A DNA stretch of 64,000 bases. Source: Granulicella mallensis. GTDB lineage: Bacteria; Acidobacteriota; Terriglobia; Terriglobales; Acidobacteriaceae. Below are positions 8,540 to 17,036 of this stretch, in pieces (positions within the stretch are counted from its first letter, which is position 1; each line of letters begins with the position of its first letter). The stretch lies in NCBI RefSeq assembly GCF_014203225.1, contig NZ_JACHIO010000024.1, positions 1 through 64,000 of the forward strand, written 5' to 3'. The translations under genes and the position numbers were made by a program. The notes below the pieces were generated by a model. It ran no database searches. It was not told the origin of the DNA and saw nothing but the letters and a program-made list of their open reading frames with translations.

Positions 8540-10549
8540 TCAGCCCTCAATTTGTTTTACTCCACATCGAATCAAGAACTCCGCCGTTGTGTCGAAATCT
8601 GCCGGAGTCTGCGTCGAATCCGTGGCATTACCTTTTGGCACGTAGATTACAAGTCCTTGCCGTGCCCGAGTAAGAAGCACCCTATAAGCGTTCTTTCGAT
8701 AGAGCCGTCGCGCTTCGTTTTTCATGACGGACCATGAGCTTCGCTCCTTGTGCGAAAACTGGCGAAGTAACCATTCGGATTGCCGCTCCGACCAAACCAT
8801 ATCACCACCCCAACAAAGCCCTACCCAATCAAGCTCCAGACCTTGAATTTCAAATTCAGTGGCGAAAACCTCGAGTTGCGAACTCGAGCGCACATCAGTA
8901 GAGGCTGCCAAATACCAATGTTCCCACTTATAGTTTGCGTGGAAACTCGAATCAGGTTCAAGTCCTTCAGCACGTAAACGTGCGGCCGATGATGATCCAA
9001 CCAATCCATATCGGCTTCCACCAAAAGCCTGTTTTCGCAGCAGTTCTCGAGTTTGATTTAAATCTCGCGTCATAAAAAGTGGAAAAAAACGGCCGATATT
9101 GAGTGCGTACGCTGCGGTTGCATTTCCCTCCAAAACGAAATTCGCCCATGTCGCAAATCGCTCCGCCCGAAGGCTTCGAAGTGAAACATTTAGGTGTAAT
9201 CGAGGATCTACATGGCAGTCTGCGCTTACGATTAAGTCACCCAACCTGCCTCCGGCAACCGCTTCCCCACCATCTAATCCAACAGGCGAGCTAAATACCT
9301 CCCAAGCCTTGTTCGAGTTTGCTAAGGATCTTCCCCACTCCGCCAACCCCGCTTCTCCACTGTTAATCTCTTGACCGCCCCCAACGAGCGCAATGATGAC
9401 CGCCCAGTCTTCGTGCCGTTCCATGATGCGAAGCAGCATCTCTGGTTCGGAATAGTCTCGCTTAAACTTACGTAGATTTTGCGTCTTGTCCCACGCGCGC
9501 TGTGCTTCGTCGAAAATTACGACATGATTCGAAGGGACCTGTCCAGCTAGTTCATCGGTGTAGGTTCTTGCAAAGACATGGACATTCTCTATCAAAGTTT
9601 TAGCTTGTATTTTTGCATCTAAAGCACGATGTCCACGGCCCATCTGGAATCGTTTAAGTACCTCTTGCAGTACCAGAACCAGTGGCCCGTTGCCGGACAT
9701 GAAGTGAATTGCATTCTCCCCAGACTTTTCGCTATAAGCAAGGTTGAGACCTACAAGAGTTTTCCCCGAACCTGGGACACCTGTAACAAAAAAAATAGCC
9801 CTACGCCGATTCTTTCGAGCTGAATCAACTGCTTGCAATAGATAAGACGTTAGGTCTTCGATATCGTGCTGCGCTGCTTCTGAGCGGGCAATCTCGCCGA
9901 TTTTAAGTCCCATCTGCAAGGAACGTGCCGCGTCGATGATTGAAGGCACTGGTTGGTATGCAGCGATTTCCCAAGAACTACCGATAATTTGCGGCGCGTC
10001 TGATACGTCACGTGAAAGATACAGCAGACATTCACCAAGCTGTTCTCGCGAGAGCATTTGGACACGTGGAATCCAATATCGGGGAGTTTCCTCAAAAGCC
10101 AATTCCGCCTGTTCTTCTTGAGACCAAGGGACGCCATTTGCGCCTACAAGCAGTGAAATTATCTTTCGTCGGTGTGATGCCGCATGGAAATAATGGAGTA
10201 GGAGCGCATACTCTTCCACCTGAGATACATCTGTCGAGCTCAATGCACCGGTTTTGAATTCAAGGATGACGATCGTTGAGGCAATGAGTAACACCACATC
10301 GATTCGTTTTTCTTTGCGTGGGATCGCAAACTCAAGCAGCAGATTCCAGTTGCCTGCGGATTTATCTGACCGTACGACATCGCCCAAAGAGCTTTGAAGT
10401 GTCTCGTAGTCTCTGGACCAAGTGAGTATCTGTGCAGTACTCAAATCAGTAAACCCTTGATTTGCGTAACCAAGAGTGAGAAGGCCCAACATCTCACTCT
10501 CGCTAAGGGCTAGAAACATCGAAACGGTGGATCGATAGAAAGCTGGCAT
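8540..10549 (-). CDS. DUF2075-type DNA/RNA helicase with N-terminal nuclease-like motif
   Basis: A 669-residue P-loop protein of the DUF2075 (Schlafen-related helicase) group. Walker A is GVPGSGKT at residues 257-264 and Walker B is VVIFDEAQ at 343-350. An arginine-rich ARRLYRKNAYRVLLTRARQG segment near the C-terminus is typical of superfamily-1 helicase motif VI. The N-terminal 110 residues carry D84 and E97-x-K99 (RIDVVLL, then ILEFKTG), the order of a PD-(D/E)XK nuclease core. Codon choice and base composition look more AT-rich than groEL next door, suggesting acquisition. Proteins of this build are found in defence islands, but no partner gene is adjacent. Confidence 0.75.
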   Translation of the reverse strand: MPAFYRSTVSMFLALSESEMLGLLTLGYANQGFTDLSTAQILTWSRDYETLQSSLGDVVRSDKSAGNWNLLLEFAIPRKEKRIDVVLLIASTIVILEFKTGALSSTDVSQVEEYALLLHYFHAASHRRKIISLLVGANGVPWSQEEQAELAFEETPRYWIPRVQMLSREQLGECLLYLSRDVSDAPQIIGSSWEIAAYQPVPSIIDAARSLQMGLKIGEIARSEAAQHDIEDLTSYLLQAVDSARKNRRRAIFFVTGVPGSGKTLVGLNLAYSEKSGENAIHFMSGNGPLVLVLQEVLKRFQMGRGHRALDAKIQAKTLIENVHVFARTYTDELAGQVPSNHVVIFDEAQRAWDKTQNLRKFKRDYSEPEMLLRIMERHEDWAVIIALVGGGQEINSGEAGLAEWGRSLANSNKAWEVFSSPVGLDGGEAVAGGRLGDLIVSADCHVDPRLHLNVSLRSLRAERFATWANFVLEGNATAAYALNIGRFFPLFMTRDLNQTRELLRKQAFGGSRYGLVGSSSAARLRAEGLEPDSSFHANYKWEHWYLAASTDVRSSSQLEVFATEFEIQGLELDWVGLCWGGDMVWSERQSEWLLRQFSHKERSSWSVMKNEARRLYRKNAYRVLLTRARQGLVIYVPKGNATDSTQTPADFDTTAEFLIRCGVKQIEG

Positions 10550-10581
10550 CAGGTAGCGACCAAGTTAGCACTATGAAAACC

Positions 10582-10608
10582 CAAAACGGACCCGCGAGGT
10601 CCGTTTTG
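10582..10608 (-). terminator. Rho-independent terminator of the decarboxylase gene
   Basis: A perfect 11-bp stem (CAAAACGGACC at 10582-10592 with its reverse complement at 10598-10608) and a 5-base loop, located 16 bp beyond the stop of the leftward decarboxylase gene. It would work in both directions. Confidence 0.75.
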
Positions 10609-10623
10609 AGTCAAAAGATTAAA

Positions 10624-13068
10624 TTACCGCTCCGGCGAGATCTTTACCGGCGCGCCAGGCTCCAGAGGTGAATCATCCCCCGGAAGCGGAATCGTCTTCT
10701 TCCTCCGCTTTACCGGTGGCGCTGAGCTTGGCGGACGCTGCTTATTCCGGCCATTCCGCTTGCCATTAGGAGTCTCGATCACGGCGCGCATCCAGTACTC
10801 GCCGTTCGCATCGGCCTCGATGCCGTGAGTCTCGCGCTCGAAGCCTGGGAAGCGCTTGCCGAACTCCTCCATCGCCAGGATCAGGCGGATGACGGGGCTC
10901 TCCGGGCCTCCGAGCCGTTCGCCCGGCATACTCATCGGAATGCCCGGCGGGTACGGCACCAGCATCACGGCAGCGATGCGGCCTGCCATCTCCGAGAACT
11001 TGATCTTCTCCGTCTCGCCGCGCAGAAGCTTCTGGTACGTCTGCGCGGGCGTAAGGATGGGATCAAAGTCCTCGTCGCACGCCGCGTTCACCAGGCCTGA
11101 GAGATTGAGCTGCTGCATGACCAGGTGCATCTCATCGCTCAGCTCTTTCAGCGTCACGTTGCGATAGCGCGCCGGATACTTCAGCACCAGTTCAGGCAAG
11201 GCCTCTTCCAGCGGAGCTTCGCTGTCGTAGAGCCGCTTGAACTCGAAGAGGTTCTCGAGCAGCGCGCCCCACTTCCCTTTACTGGTGCCAACCGAGAACA
11301 GCACCAGCACGGTGTAGTCACCAGTGCGCGCGATCTCGACACGGCGACCGTCCAGGAACTCCGTGAGGATCGCCGCAGGGATGCCCCAATCGCTGACTAC
11401 GCCCTGCGCGTTGACACCCGGCGTAAGGATCGTCACCTTCGACGGATCGAGCATGCAGTAGTCGTCCGCGATGTCCTCATCCTGATAGCCGTGCCAGTCT
11501 TCGCCGGGCTTCAGGGTCCAGCAGCTGGAACGATTCGTCAGCAAGCCATCGGCAGCTTCCTCGAACAGGTAGGTCTCGCCGTCGAGCGGATCGAAGACGT
11601 ACTCCGGCTGATAGAGACGGAAGAACCAACCCTGCTCCGCCGCACGCAGACGGTGCGCTACCGACGACATGGCCTTGCGGAAGCTGATCGCATCCTGCAA
11701 CGTCTCGCTCATCAGCGTGGGGCCCGCAGGCTCGTCCATCATGGCTGCTGCAACGTCGAGCGAAGCGATCAGAGGATAGAACGGCGAAGTCGTCCCATGC
11801 ATCATGAACGACTCGTTGAACTGGTCGTAGTCCAGCGGCGCGCGCTGGCTGAGCTTGATGTGCACCATCGAAGCCATCGAGAACGCTGCCAGCATCTTGT
11901 GCGTGGACTGCACGGAAAAGATCGTCGGACGATCGGGAATCTCATCCGGAACGCCCATCGCGAAGCGTCCGCGATAGATCTCGTGAAACTTGGCGTAGGC
12001 GTACCATGCTTCGTCAAAGTGGATGCGCGGAACGCTCTTGGCCAGTTCTTCCACGACGCGGTTCACGTCATAGCAGAGGCCGTCGTAGGTCGAGTTCGTG
12101 ACCACCGCATAGGTCGCCTTCTTCACAGGCGCACCGGCACAGAAGGGACTCTTGTCGATCAGCGCCTGGACGTTCTCCGGGCTGAAGCGCTTGATGGGAA
12201 CGAGCCCGATCATGCCGTAGCCGTTGCGCGTGGGCTTGAAGTACACCGGCCGAGCACCGGTGATCGTAAGCGAGTGGCAGATCGACTTATGGCAGTTCGC
12301 GTCGGCGAGCACGATGTCGTCCTGCGCGATCACACCGTGACCCACAATCTGGTTGGAGGTCGACGAACCGCCCAGTACGAAGAACGTCCAGTCGGCGCCG
12401 AAGATGCGAGCGGCGTTGCGTTCGCTCTCTCCCGGAGGCCCGATATGATCCAGCCACGATCCCAGTGGCGAGGTCGAGATGCCGAGATCGGACCGCATGA
12501 TGTTTTCGCCGAAGAACTTGTGGAACTCCATGCCGATCGGGTGCTTCAGGTAGGCGACGCCGCCCATATGCCCCGGAGCGTCCCACGAGTACGCGCCCTG
12601 ATCGGTGTACTTCTTGAGTTCGCGGAAGTAAGGCGGCAACAACTGCTCGTGATAGCGCTCGACCGCGAAGTCCACGCGGTTGGCGATGAACGCAGGCGTA
12701 TCGCCAAAGAGGTGGATGTACTCATGCACCTGCTTGACGACCTCCAGCGGCAGTTCGCTGACGAGCGTACGGTCCGCAATCAGAAAGATCGGGATTTTTT
12801 TATTGCGGCGGCGAACGGCGCGGAGGATCTTGAGCGCGGCGCGCTCGTCGAACTGGTTCTCCCCTTCGAGGTCCCAATCCAGCAGAATCGCACTGTGCGA
12901 GGGGTCTGAGGTGACCAGCGATAATCCATCTTCAGGCGTCGAAGTCCTGACGACTTCGTAACCTTCTTTTCCAATGGCTTCGACCAAACGCTCCATGGCA
13001 CGATCCGAAACGGAATCCGTGCCACCCACCTCACTCGCAATCAACAATACCCAGCGGCCTTCGCTCAT
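10624..13068 (-). CDS. Orn/Lys/Arg decarboxylase family protein (PLP, fold type I)
   Basis: An 814-residue pyridoxal-phosphate enzyme of the large AdiA/LdcC/SpeF group, which removes the carboxyl group of a basic amino acid for polyamine synthesis or acid resistance. Domain order is normal: an N-terminal receiver-like wing domain (about 1-130), the aspartate-aminotransferase-like core with WDAPGHMGG, LGGSSTSNQ, HFDEAWYAYAKFH and the PLP-binding lysine in STHKMLA, then the C-terminal domain with PYPPGIPMSMPGE. The last ~50 residues are basic and proline-rich and extend past the usual end. Arginine is a likely substrate, but lysine and ornithine cannot be excluded. GAGAGG lies just upstream of ATG 13068. 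No antiporter is beside it. Confidence 0.88.
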   Translation of the reverse strand: MSEGRWVLLIASEVGGTDSVSDRAMERLVEAIGKEGYEVVRTSTPEDGLSLVTSDPSHSAILLDWDLEGENQFDERAALKILRAVRRRNKKIPIFLIADRTLVSELPLEVVKQVHEYIHLFGDTPAFIANRVDFAVERYHEQLLPPYFRELKKYTDQGAYSWDAPGHMGGVAYLKHPIGMEFHKFFGENIMRSDLGISTSPLGSWLDHIGPPGESERNAARIFGADWTFFVLGGSSTSNQIVGHGVIAQDDIVLADANCHKSICHSLTITGARPVYFKPTRNGYGMIGLVPIKRFSPENVQALIDKSPFCAGAPVKKATYAVVTNSTYDGLCYDVNRVVEELAKSVPRIHFDEAWYAYAKFHEIYRGRFAMGVPDEIPDRPTIFSVQSTHKMLAAFSMASMVHIKLSQRAPLDYDQFNESFMMHGTTSPFYPLIASLDVAAAMMDEPAGPTLMSETLQDAISFRKAMSSVAHRLRAAEQGWFFRLYQPEYVFDPLDGETYLFEEAADGLLTNRSSCWTLKPGEDWHGYQDEDIADDYCMLDPSKVTILTPGVNAQGVVSDWGIPAAILTEFLDGRRVEIARTGDYTVLVLFSVGTSKGKWGALLENLFEFKRLYDSEAPLEEALPELVLKYPARYRNVTLKELSDEMHLVMQQLNLSGLVNAACDEDFDPILTPAQTYQKLLRGETEKIKFSEMAGRIAAVMLVPYPPGIPMSMPGERLGGPESPVIRLILAMEEFGKRFPGFERETHGIEADANGEYWMRAVIETPNGKRNGRNKQRPPSSAPPVKRRKKTIPLPGDDSPLEPGAPVKISPER

Positions 13069-13150
13069 ACACCTCTCACTTCTAGTTCAATGGTACAGCG
13101 CGAAGTTGAATGGAATATGTGTAAGACAAAGCGAATCACTTAATGCAAAA

Positions 13151-13211
13151 GCGCGGAGGTTTCGGGAAAGCTGCAATGGCATCCATTGCGACCTCCGCGA
13201 AACCTCCGCGC
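13151..13211. repeat. Nested palindrome between genes
   Basis: A perfect 14-bp inverted repeat (GCGCGGAGGTTTCG at 13151-13164, CGAAACCTCCGCGC at 13198-13211) encloses a second perfect 7-bp one (GCAATGG, CAT, CCATTGC at 13173-13189). It lies between the VWA-like gene and the decarboxylase gene and could form a cruciform or a two-step RNA hairpin. Confidence 0.55.
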
Positions 13212-13259
13212 CTCTGCGTTAAAGCCTTTTGTCCGGCAGAAAACGGGTGTAACTCCCGG

Positions 13260-14192
13260 TTACTCCGCCACAACACCCGGATGGACACCGGCCGGCCCAT
13301 GGACCTTGACACCAGGCTGGCTGGTTCTCACCTTGATACGGGTGAGCGTATCGCGTTTCGAGAGGGGTGCATTCGCCATGAAGTTGATGGTGTAGCTCTC
13401 GTTGATCGCCTTACGGAAGTCGTCGAGGAACGGCCCCAGGGAGACGGGATTGCCAAAACCCTGGTAGAAGGAACGGCCACCCGTAGCCTCGGCTACCTGG
13501 CTCAGATAGCTCTGACCGCTGAAGCTTCCCCGGCGGCCGCGCATACCGGCTTCGGTAAACGCAATCGAGTAGACGGCTACACCAGCACGCTGAGCGTCTT
13601 CCTGGGCAGTCTGGACGTAGGGGCTGTCCTGATTCAGGATTGAGGTGCTGCCGTTGTAGGGATCGACACCGTTGGTAATCATCATCACAAAGCGCGCGGC
13701 GGGCCTGTTCGACGGCCAGTGCTTGGAGATCTCCGACAGGCAGAAGTACGGGCTCGAATCGACACCCGGCGCGGAGATGGGCAGACGAAGCACGCTGGTG
13801 GCCGCTGCGTGGTCGGTCGTAAAGCCGGTGCCCTGCACAGTGCCATTTCGCATATAACCGACCATCACCTGTACACCAGGCGGCAGGTCATTAATGAACT
13901 TCTTCAGGTCCGGCAGTTGCAGGCCGAAGGAACCTCGTAGACCATCGTCGATCAGGATCGCCAACTGCGTGCCACCCGGATGAACGGGAGTCACACCGGT
14001 AAGAGGCGTCCCATGACCATTGATCTCCAGAGTCAACATGGCAGGGTCGAGCGGAACACCGTTCTTTGATTCGGCGTTGATGAGCGCGGAGGTGGGTAGC
14101 GGTCCTTCAGACGGCATCTCCTGAGCGAACATCGGAACCGCAACGAGGGCGGCTAAGGAAGAAACAAGCAGTGCACGGCGAAAAGTAATCAT
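13260..14192 (-). CDS. Secreted von Willebrand factor A-like protein
   Basis: A protein of about 310 residues, starting at ATG 14192 with AGGGG upstream; a longer frame to 14306 lacks a ribosome site. It has a signal peptide (MITFRRALLVSSLAALVAVPMFAQ by position, cleaved after AQ). The rest resembles the acidobacterial VWFA-related family: AILIDDGLRGSF takes the place of the MIDAS DxSxS, followed by FVMMITNGVDPY and GVAVYSIAFTEAG. The MIDAS is degenerate (the serines of DxSxS are replaced), so metal-dependent ligand binding is doubtful. Probably extracytoplasmic. Same strand as, and 115 bp downstream of, the TonB receptor. Confidence 0.7.
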   Translation of the reverse strand: MITFRRALLVSSLAALVAVPMFAQEMPSEGPLPTSALINAESKNGVPLDPAMLTLEINGHGTPLTGVTPVHPGGTQLAILIDDGLRGSFGLQLPDLKKFINDLPPGVQVMVGYMRNGTVQGTGFTTDHAAATSVLRLPISAPGVDSSPYFCLSEISKHWPSNRPAARFVMMITNGVDPYNGSTSILNQDSPYVQTAQEDAQRAGVAVYSIAFTEAGMRGRRGSFSGQSYLSQVAEATGGRSFYQGFGNPVSLGPFLDDFRKAINESYTINFMANAPLSKRDTLTRIKVRTSQPGVKVHGPAGVHPGVVAE

Positions 14193-14306
14193 GTCTAACC
14201 CCTTCACTACTATAGACGCGTAAAAGAATCGCGAGATGTCAGTATTTTGTTTGAATAGCCACACCCTGCGAGTTCCCAATCTTCGAGTTCCTAGACTAGA
14301 GAACAA

Positions 14307-16799
14307 CTAATTACCACCCAGCCGGATCTTCAGGCCCGACCGAAAGGTCAGCGGAAGCCCAGGGTAGCCGATCGGCCCGATGTGCTGGTTGTTCAACAGA
14401 TTGTCGATCTGTGTGAAGAAAAGCAGGTGGTGCGGCATCGCGTAGGTCATTCCCAGGTCGAGCTTCACATAGCCGAAATCCAGGTCGTGGTTGGGCAGAA
14501 GAAGCGTGTTGCCACCGGTGGCGTCGGAATAACCCAGGTACGTGGAGTCGTCGCTTCGGCTGGCCAGCGCGCCTTTGAGAGCTACCGTGAACTTCCGTCG
14601 CATGTACTGCGCATCGAAGTACCCCGTGCTGGGCGCCCGCCGAAAGGGCCTTGCCCCAACCAGCGGACTCTCCGCCCCAATCGCGATTCCCGGCAGATTC
14701 GGGTTCTCTGTCGGGGTCCCTTCGGCGGCTGCCACCGCGTCGGAGGCGAATGACTGCAGCACCCGCGTGTCGAGATTCGTATAGCCGCCCCGTACCAGCA
14801 CGCTCGGCTTCGGCTGCCACGCCAGTTCGATCTCTTCGCCCTGCGCGCGGTACGCCAACGAGTTCAGATACGCCTCATAGAGCCCGACACCTGGATTGAT
14901 ATTCAGGTTGAAGTACTGCGCCAGCGCCGCATTGCCGACGCCCTCAAGCTGCCGGTCGAAGACATTGTGAAAATAACCGGCCTTCAGCGTCAACTTCTCG
15001 CCGAGAATGTTCTGGTCGATCCCCACGTCATAGGTGCGGGAGCGCTGCGCCGACTGCGGCGTGACGTGATACAGCGCAATATCCGCCGTATCGCCGGCGT
15101 TCAGCAGTTGCGTATATAGACTCTGAAACTCGATCGCCAGCGTCGGCTCCTGCACGCCGGTCGCGAAATTGGCACGCAACCGTGTGCCGTGGAAGAGCTT
15201 ACCCGACGGGCGTACCGGAACATAGGTCAGCCCCAACCGGGGCGTCCCTGCAATGCCATAAAGATGGTTCTTCTCTACCGCACCGCCAGCCGAGTAGAAA
15301 AGCCGGCTGAAGAACTCACCCTGGAACTGGAGGTTGTACTCGAAGTTGGTACGTTGCGTCTTCTCGTGCTCGAAGATATCGGCGTCGTTGAAGCTCCCGC
15401 GCTCGTTGTCGTAACGAAACCCGAACAGCCCGATGAAATGCCGCGAGAAGCTATAGTCGCTCTGGTAATAGAGCTGGTCGCGGTTGGAATCCTGATCGGT
15501 ATTGTCGCCATACACTTCCGTCTGCCCTGTAGCCGTGTAGCCATTGGCTCCGCGAATCGTGACTACCGGACCGAAGTACTCGGTGTACTGATCGGGCTGC
15601 CCCTGTTCGAACGTGATGGGGGTTCCCTGCTGGCCGAACTGCTGTTGCTGCTCTCGCTTGCGGGCGATGCTGTAACGGAACAGATTGTGCCAGTTGCCCT
15701 TATAGCGGTTCTCGAGAGTCAGCCCCGAGTACAGATCCTGATCCCCTAGCTTGCTGTCGTCCGAGATCCCCCAGAAATCGTGCGGTCCGGGCACACCGGT
15801 CGCCGAGTCCGCGTTGCGAATCGTAAATCGCACCTGCGTATTGCCGTTGATGTCGTAACCAAGATTGAGCGCCGAAGTCACGGAGTGATACCGGTCGAGC
15901 TGCAGCGCATTCGACGTATCGAGTCGCGACACGGCGCCAAAGTAGTCGAACTTCTGCAGCGTTCCACTCAGCGTCGCCTCATTACGCCAGGTGTGCAGGT
16001 TGCCCGCGTCGCCGGAGTAGGTCAGCAGGGGGACCGCCGTCGTGCCGCGCGGTGTCTCGATTGAGATCACGCTCGATCCGGCGTCTGTTCCATACATCGC
16101 CGAATCCGGCCCCCGAAGCAGCTCCATGCGGCCCACCGCCGTCGAACTGACCGTGCCAAAGTCGAAGGTGCCCCCTACATCGTCGGCAGGGACTCCATCG
16201 ATCATCACCAGGTTTGCGGTCGAGTTGCCGCCACGCAGAAATAACGAAGTCACCCCGCCTGTCTGGCCTGTCTGTACCAGAAAGGCTCCCGGTATCTGAC
16301 GCATCTCATCGACCACACCAAGGCGTGTATCGAGCGTCTCTCCCTGGATGACACTAACCGGAGCTGTGAGCTGCGGCAGAGGCGTCGGAATGCCCGTCGC
16401 CGCCACGGAGACCTCCTGGCGCACCGTATTCGTCGCCATCACGACATCCTTCTCCAGAACATCCGTCGTTCCGCTATAGAAGTCTTCGCCGATGGAAGGG
16501 AAAAATCCCCTTATCGAGCCCAGCAGGATGAACCGGCCTGCACCCGCATAGCGAATCTCATAGGACCCATCTTCCTCCGAATACGCGATGGCCGACACCT
16601 TGCCCGACTCGATGAGCTGCACACGGGCTCCCGGCACGGGCCGGCCCAGAACATCGGTCACATGACCGCGCACGATGACGGCATGGGCCGCGGTTCCAAA
16701 CGCAGCCAGCAGAAGGAGGGCAAAGACGGATCGGCGCCGGCGACCGGCGCGTAAAGACAACCTGGCCACGGGGCGGTCCAGTGAAGAAAGAGAAAGCAT
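14307..16799 (-). CDS. TonB-dependent outer-membrane receptor
   Basis: An outer-membrane beta-barrel of about 830 residues that imports a ligand using TonB energy. In order: signal peptide (hydrophobic run RSVFALLLLAAFGTAAHA), a carboxypeptidase-regulatory-like domain (VIVRGHVTDVLGRPVPGARV), a plug domain (VFLQTGQ-like region, LFLRGGNSTANLVMIDG, MELLRGPDSAMYGTDAGSS) and a barrel ending in a phenylalanine-free LKIRLGGN. The plug resembles BtuB/vitamin-B12-type receptors, but I find no cobalamin riboswitch upstream. An upstream ATG at 16868 gives a longer leader; I prefer ATG 16799, though neither start has an ideal ribosome site. Confidence 0.88.
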   Translation of the reverse strand: MLSLSSLDRPVARLSLRAGRRRRSVFALLLLAAFGTAAHAVIVRGHVTDVLGRPVPGARVQLIESGKVSAIAYSEEDGSYEIRYAGAGRFILLGSIRGFFPSIGEDFYSGTTDVLEKDVVMATNTVRQEVSVAATGIPTPLPQLTAPVSVIQGETLDTRLGVVDEMRQIPGAFLVQTGQTGGVTSLFLRGGNSTANLVMIDGVPADDVGGTFDFGTVSSTAVGRMELLRGPDSAMYGTDAGSSVISIETPRGTTAVPLLTYSGDAGNLHTWRNEATLSGTLQKFDYFGAVSRLDTSNALQLDRYHSVTSALNLGYDINGNTQVRFTIRNADSATGVPGPHDFWGISDDSKLGDQDLYSGLTLENRYKGNWHNLFRYSIARKREQQQQFGQQGTPITFEQGQPDQYTEYFGPVVTIRGANGYTATGQTEVYGDNTDQDSNRDQLYYQSDYSFSRHFIGLFGFRYDNERGSFNDADIFEHEKTQRTNFEYNLQFQGEFFSRLFYSAGGAVEKNHLYGIAGTPRLGLTYVPVRPSGKLFHGTRLRANFATGVQEPTLAIEFQSLYTQLLNAGDTADIALYHVTPQSAQRSRTYDVGIDQNILGEKLTLKAGYFHNVFDRQLEGVGNAALAQYFNLNINPGVGLYEAYLNSLAYRAQGEEIELAWQPKPSVLVRGGYTNLDTRVLQSFASDAVAAAEGTPTENPNLPGIAIGAESPLVGARPFRRAPSTGYFDAQYMRRKFTVALKGALASRSDDSTYLGYSDATGGNTLLLPNHDLDFGYVKLDLGMTYAMPHHLLFFTQIDNLLNNQHIGPIGYPGLPLTFRSGLKIRLGGN

Positions 16800-17004
16800 A
16801 AGTAGATTGACTCCGCCTGTCTCCCATGGAGAGCATGACGAGGAGATGCAGTACCGCAAAGGCAACATCTAACGAATGTTGGCGGACCTCTAGTGTACGG
16901 CGGCCTTCGCTAAATCGAAAGCGCCTGCCAGACGGGGAGACGGCTGATTCGTTGCGTGCACCGGCACTTGTAATGCGAAGAGAGCAGGAAGCGTTAAGCA
17001 CAGA

Positions 17005-17030
17005 CGCCCTGATGCCGAAGCACCAGGGCG
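17005..17030 (-). terminator. Hairpin after the radical SAM gene
   Basis: An 11-bp stem with one wobble pair and a TTCG-type tetraloop (reading leftward CGCCCTGGTGC, TTCG, GCATCAGGGCG), just after the stop at 17037. There is no strong T-run, so termination would be weak or factor-assisted. Confidence 0.5.
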
Positions 17031-17036
17031 CCCAAT

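Noticed and set aside
11125..12909. A 594-codon open frame antisense to the Orn/Lys/Arg decarboxylase gene
   Set aside because: The decarboxylase shows all family motifs. The opposite frame is Arg/His-rich with no ribosome site, typical of a shadow in G+C-rich DNA.
16800..17036. Possible cobalamin riboswitch before the BtuB-like TonB receptor
   Set aside because: I looked for the B12-box and the conserved core elements on the coding strand and did not find a convincing set; only a hairpin belonging to the radical SAM gene is seen.
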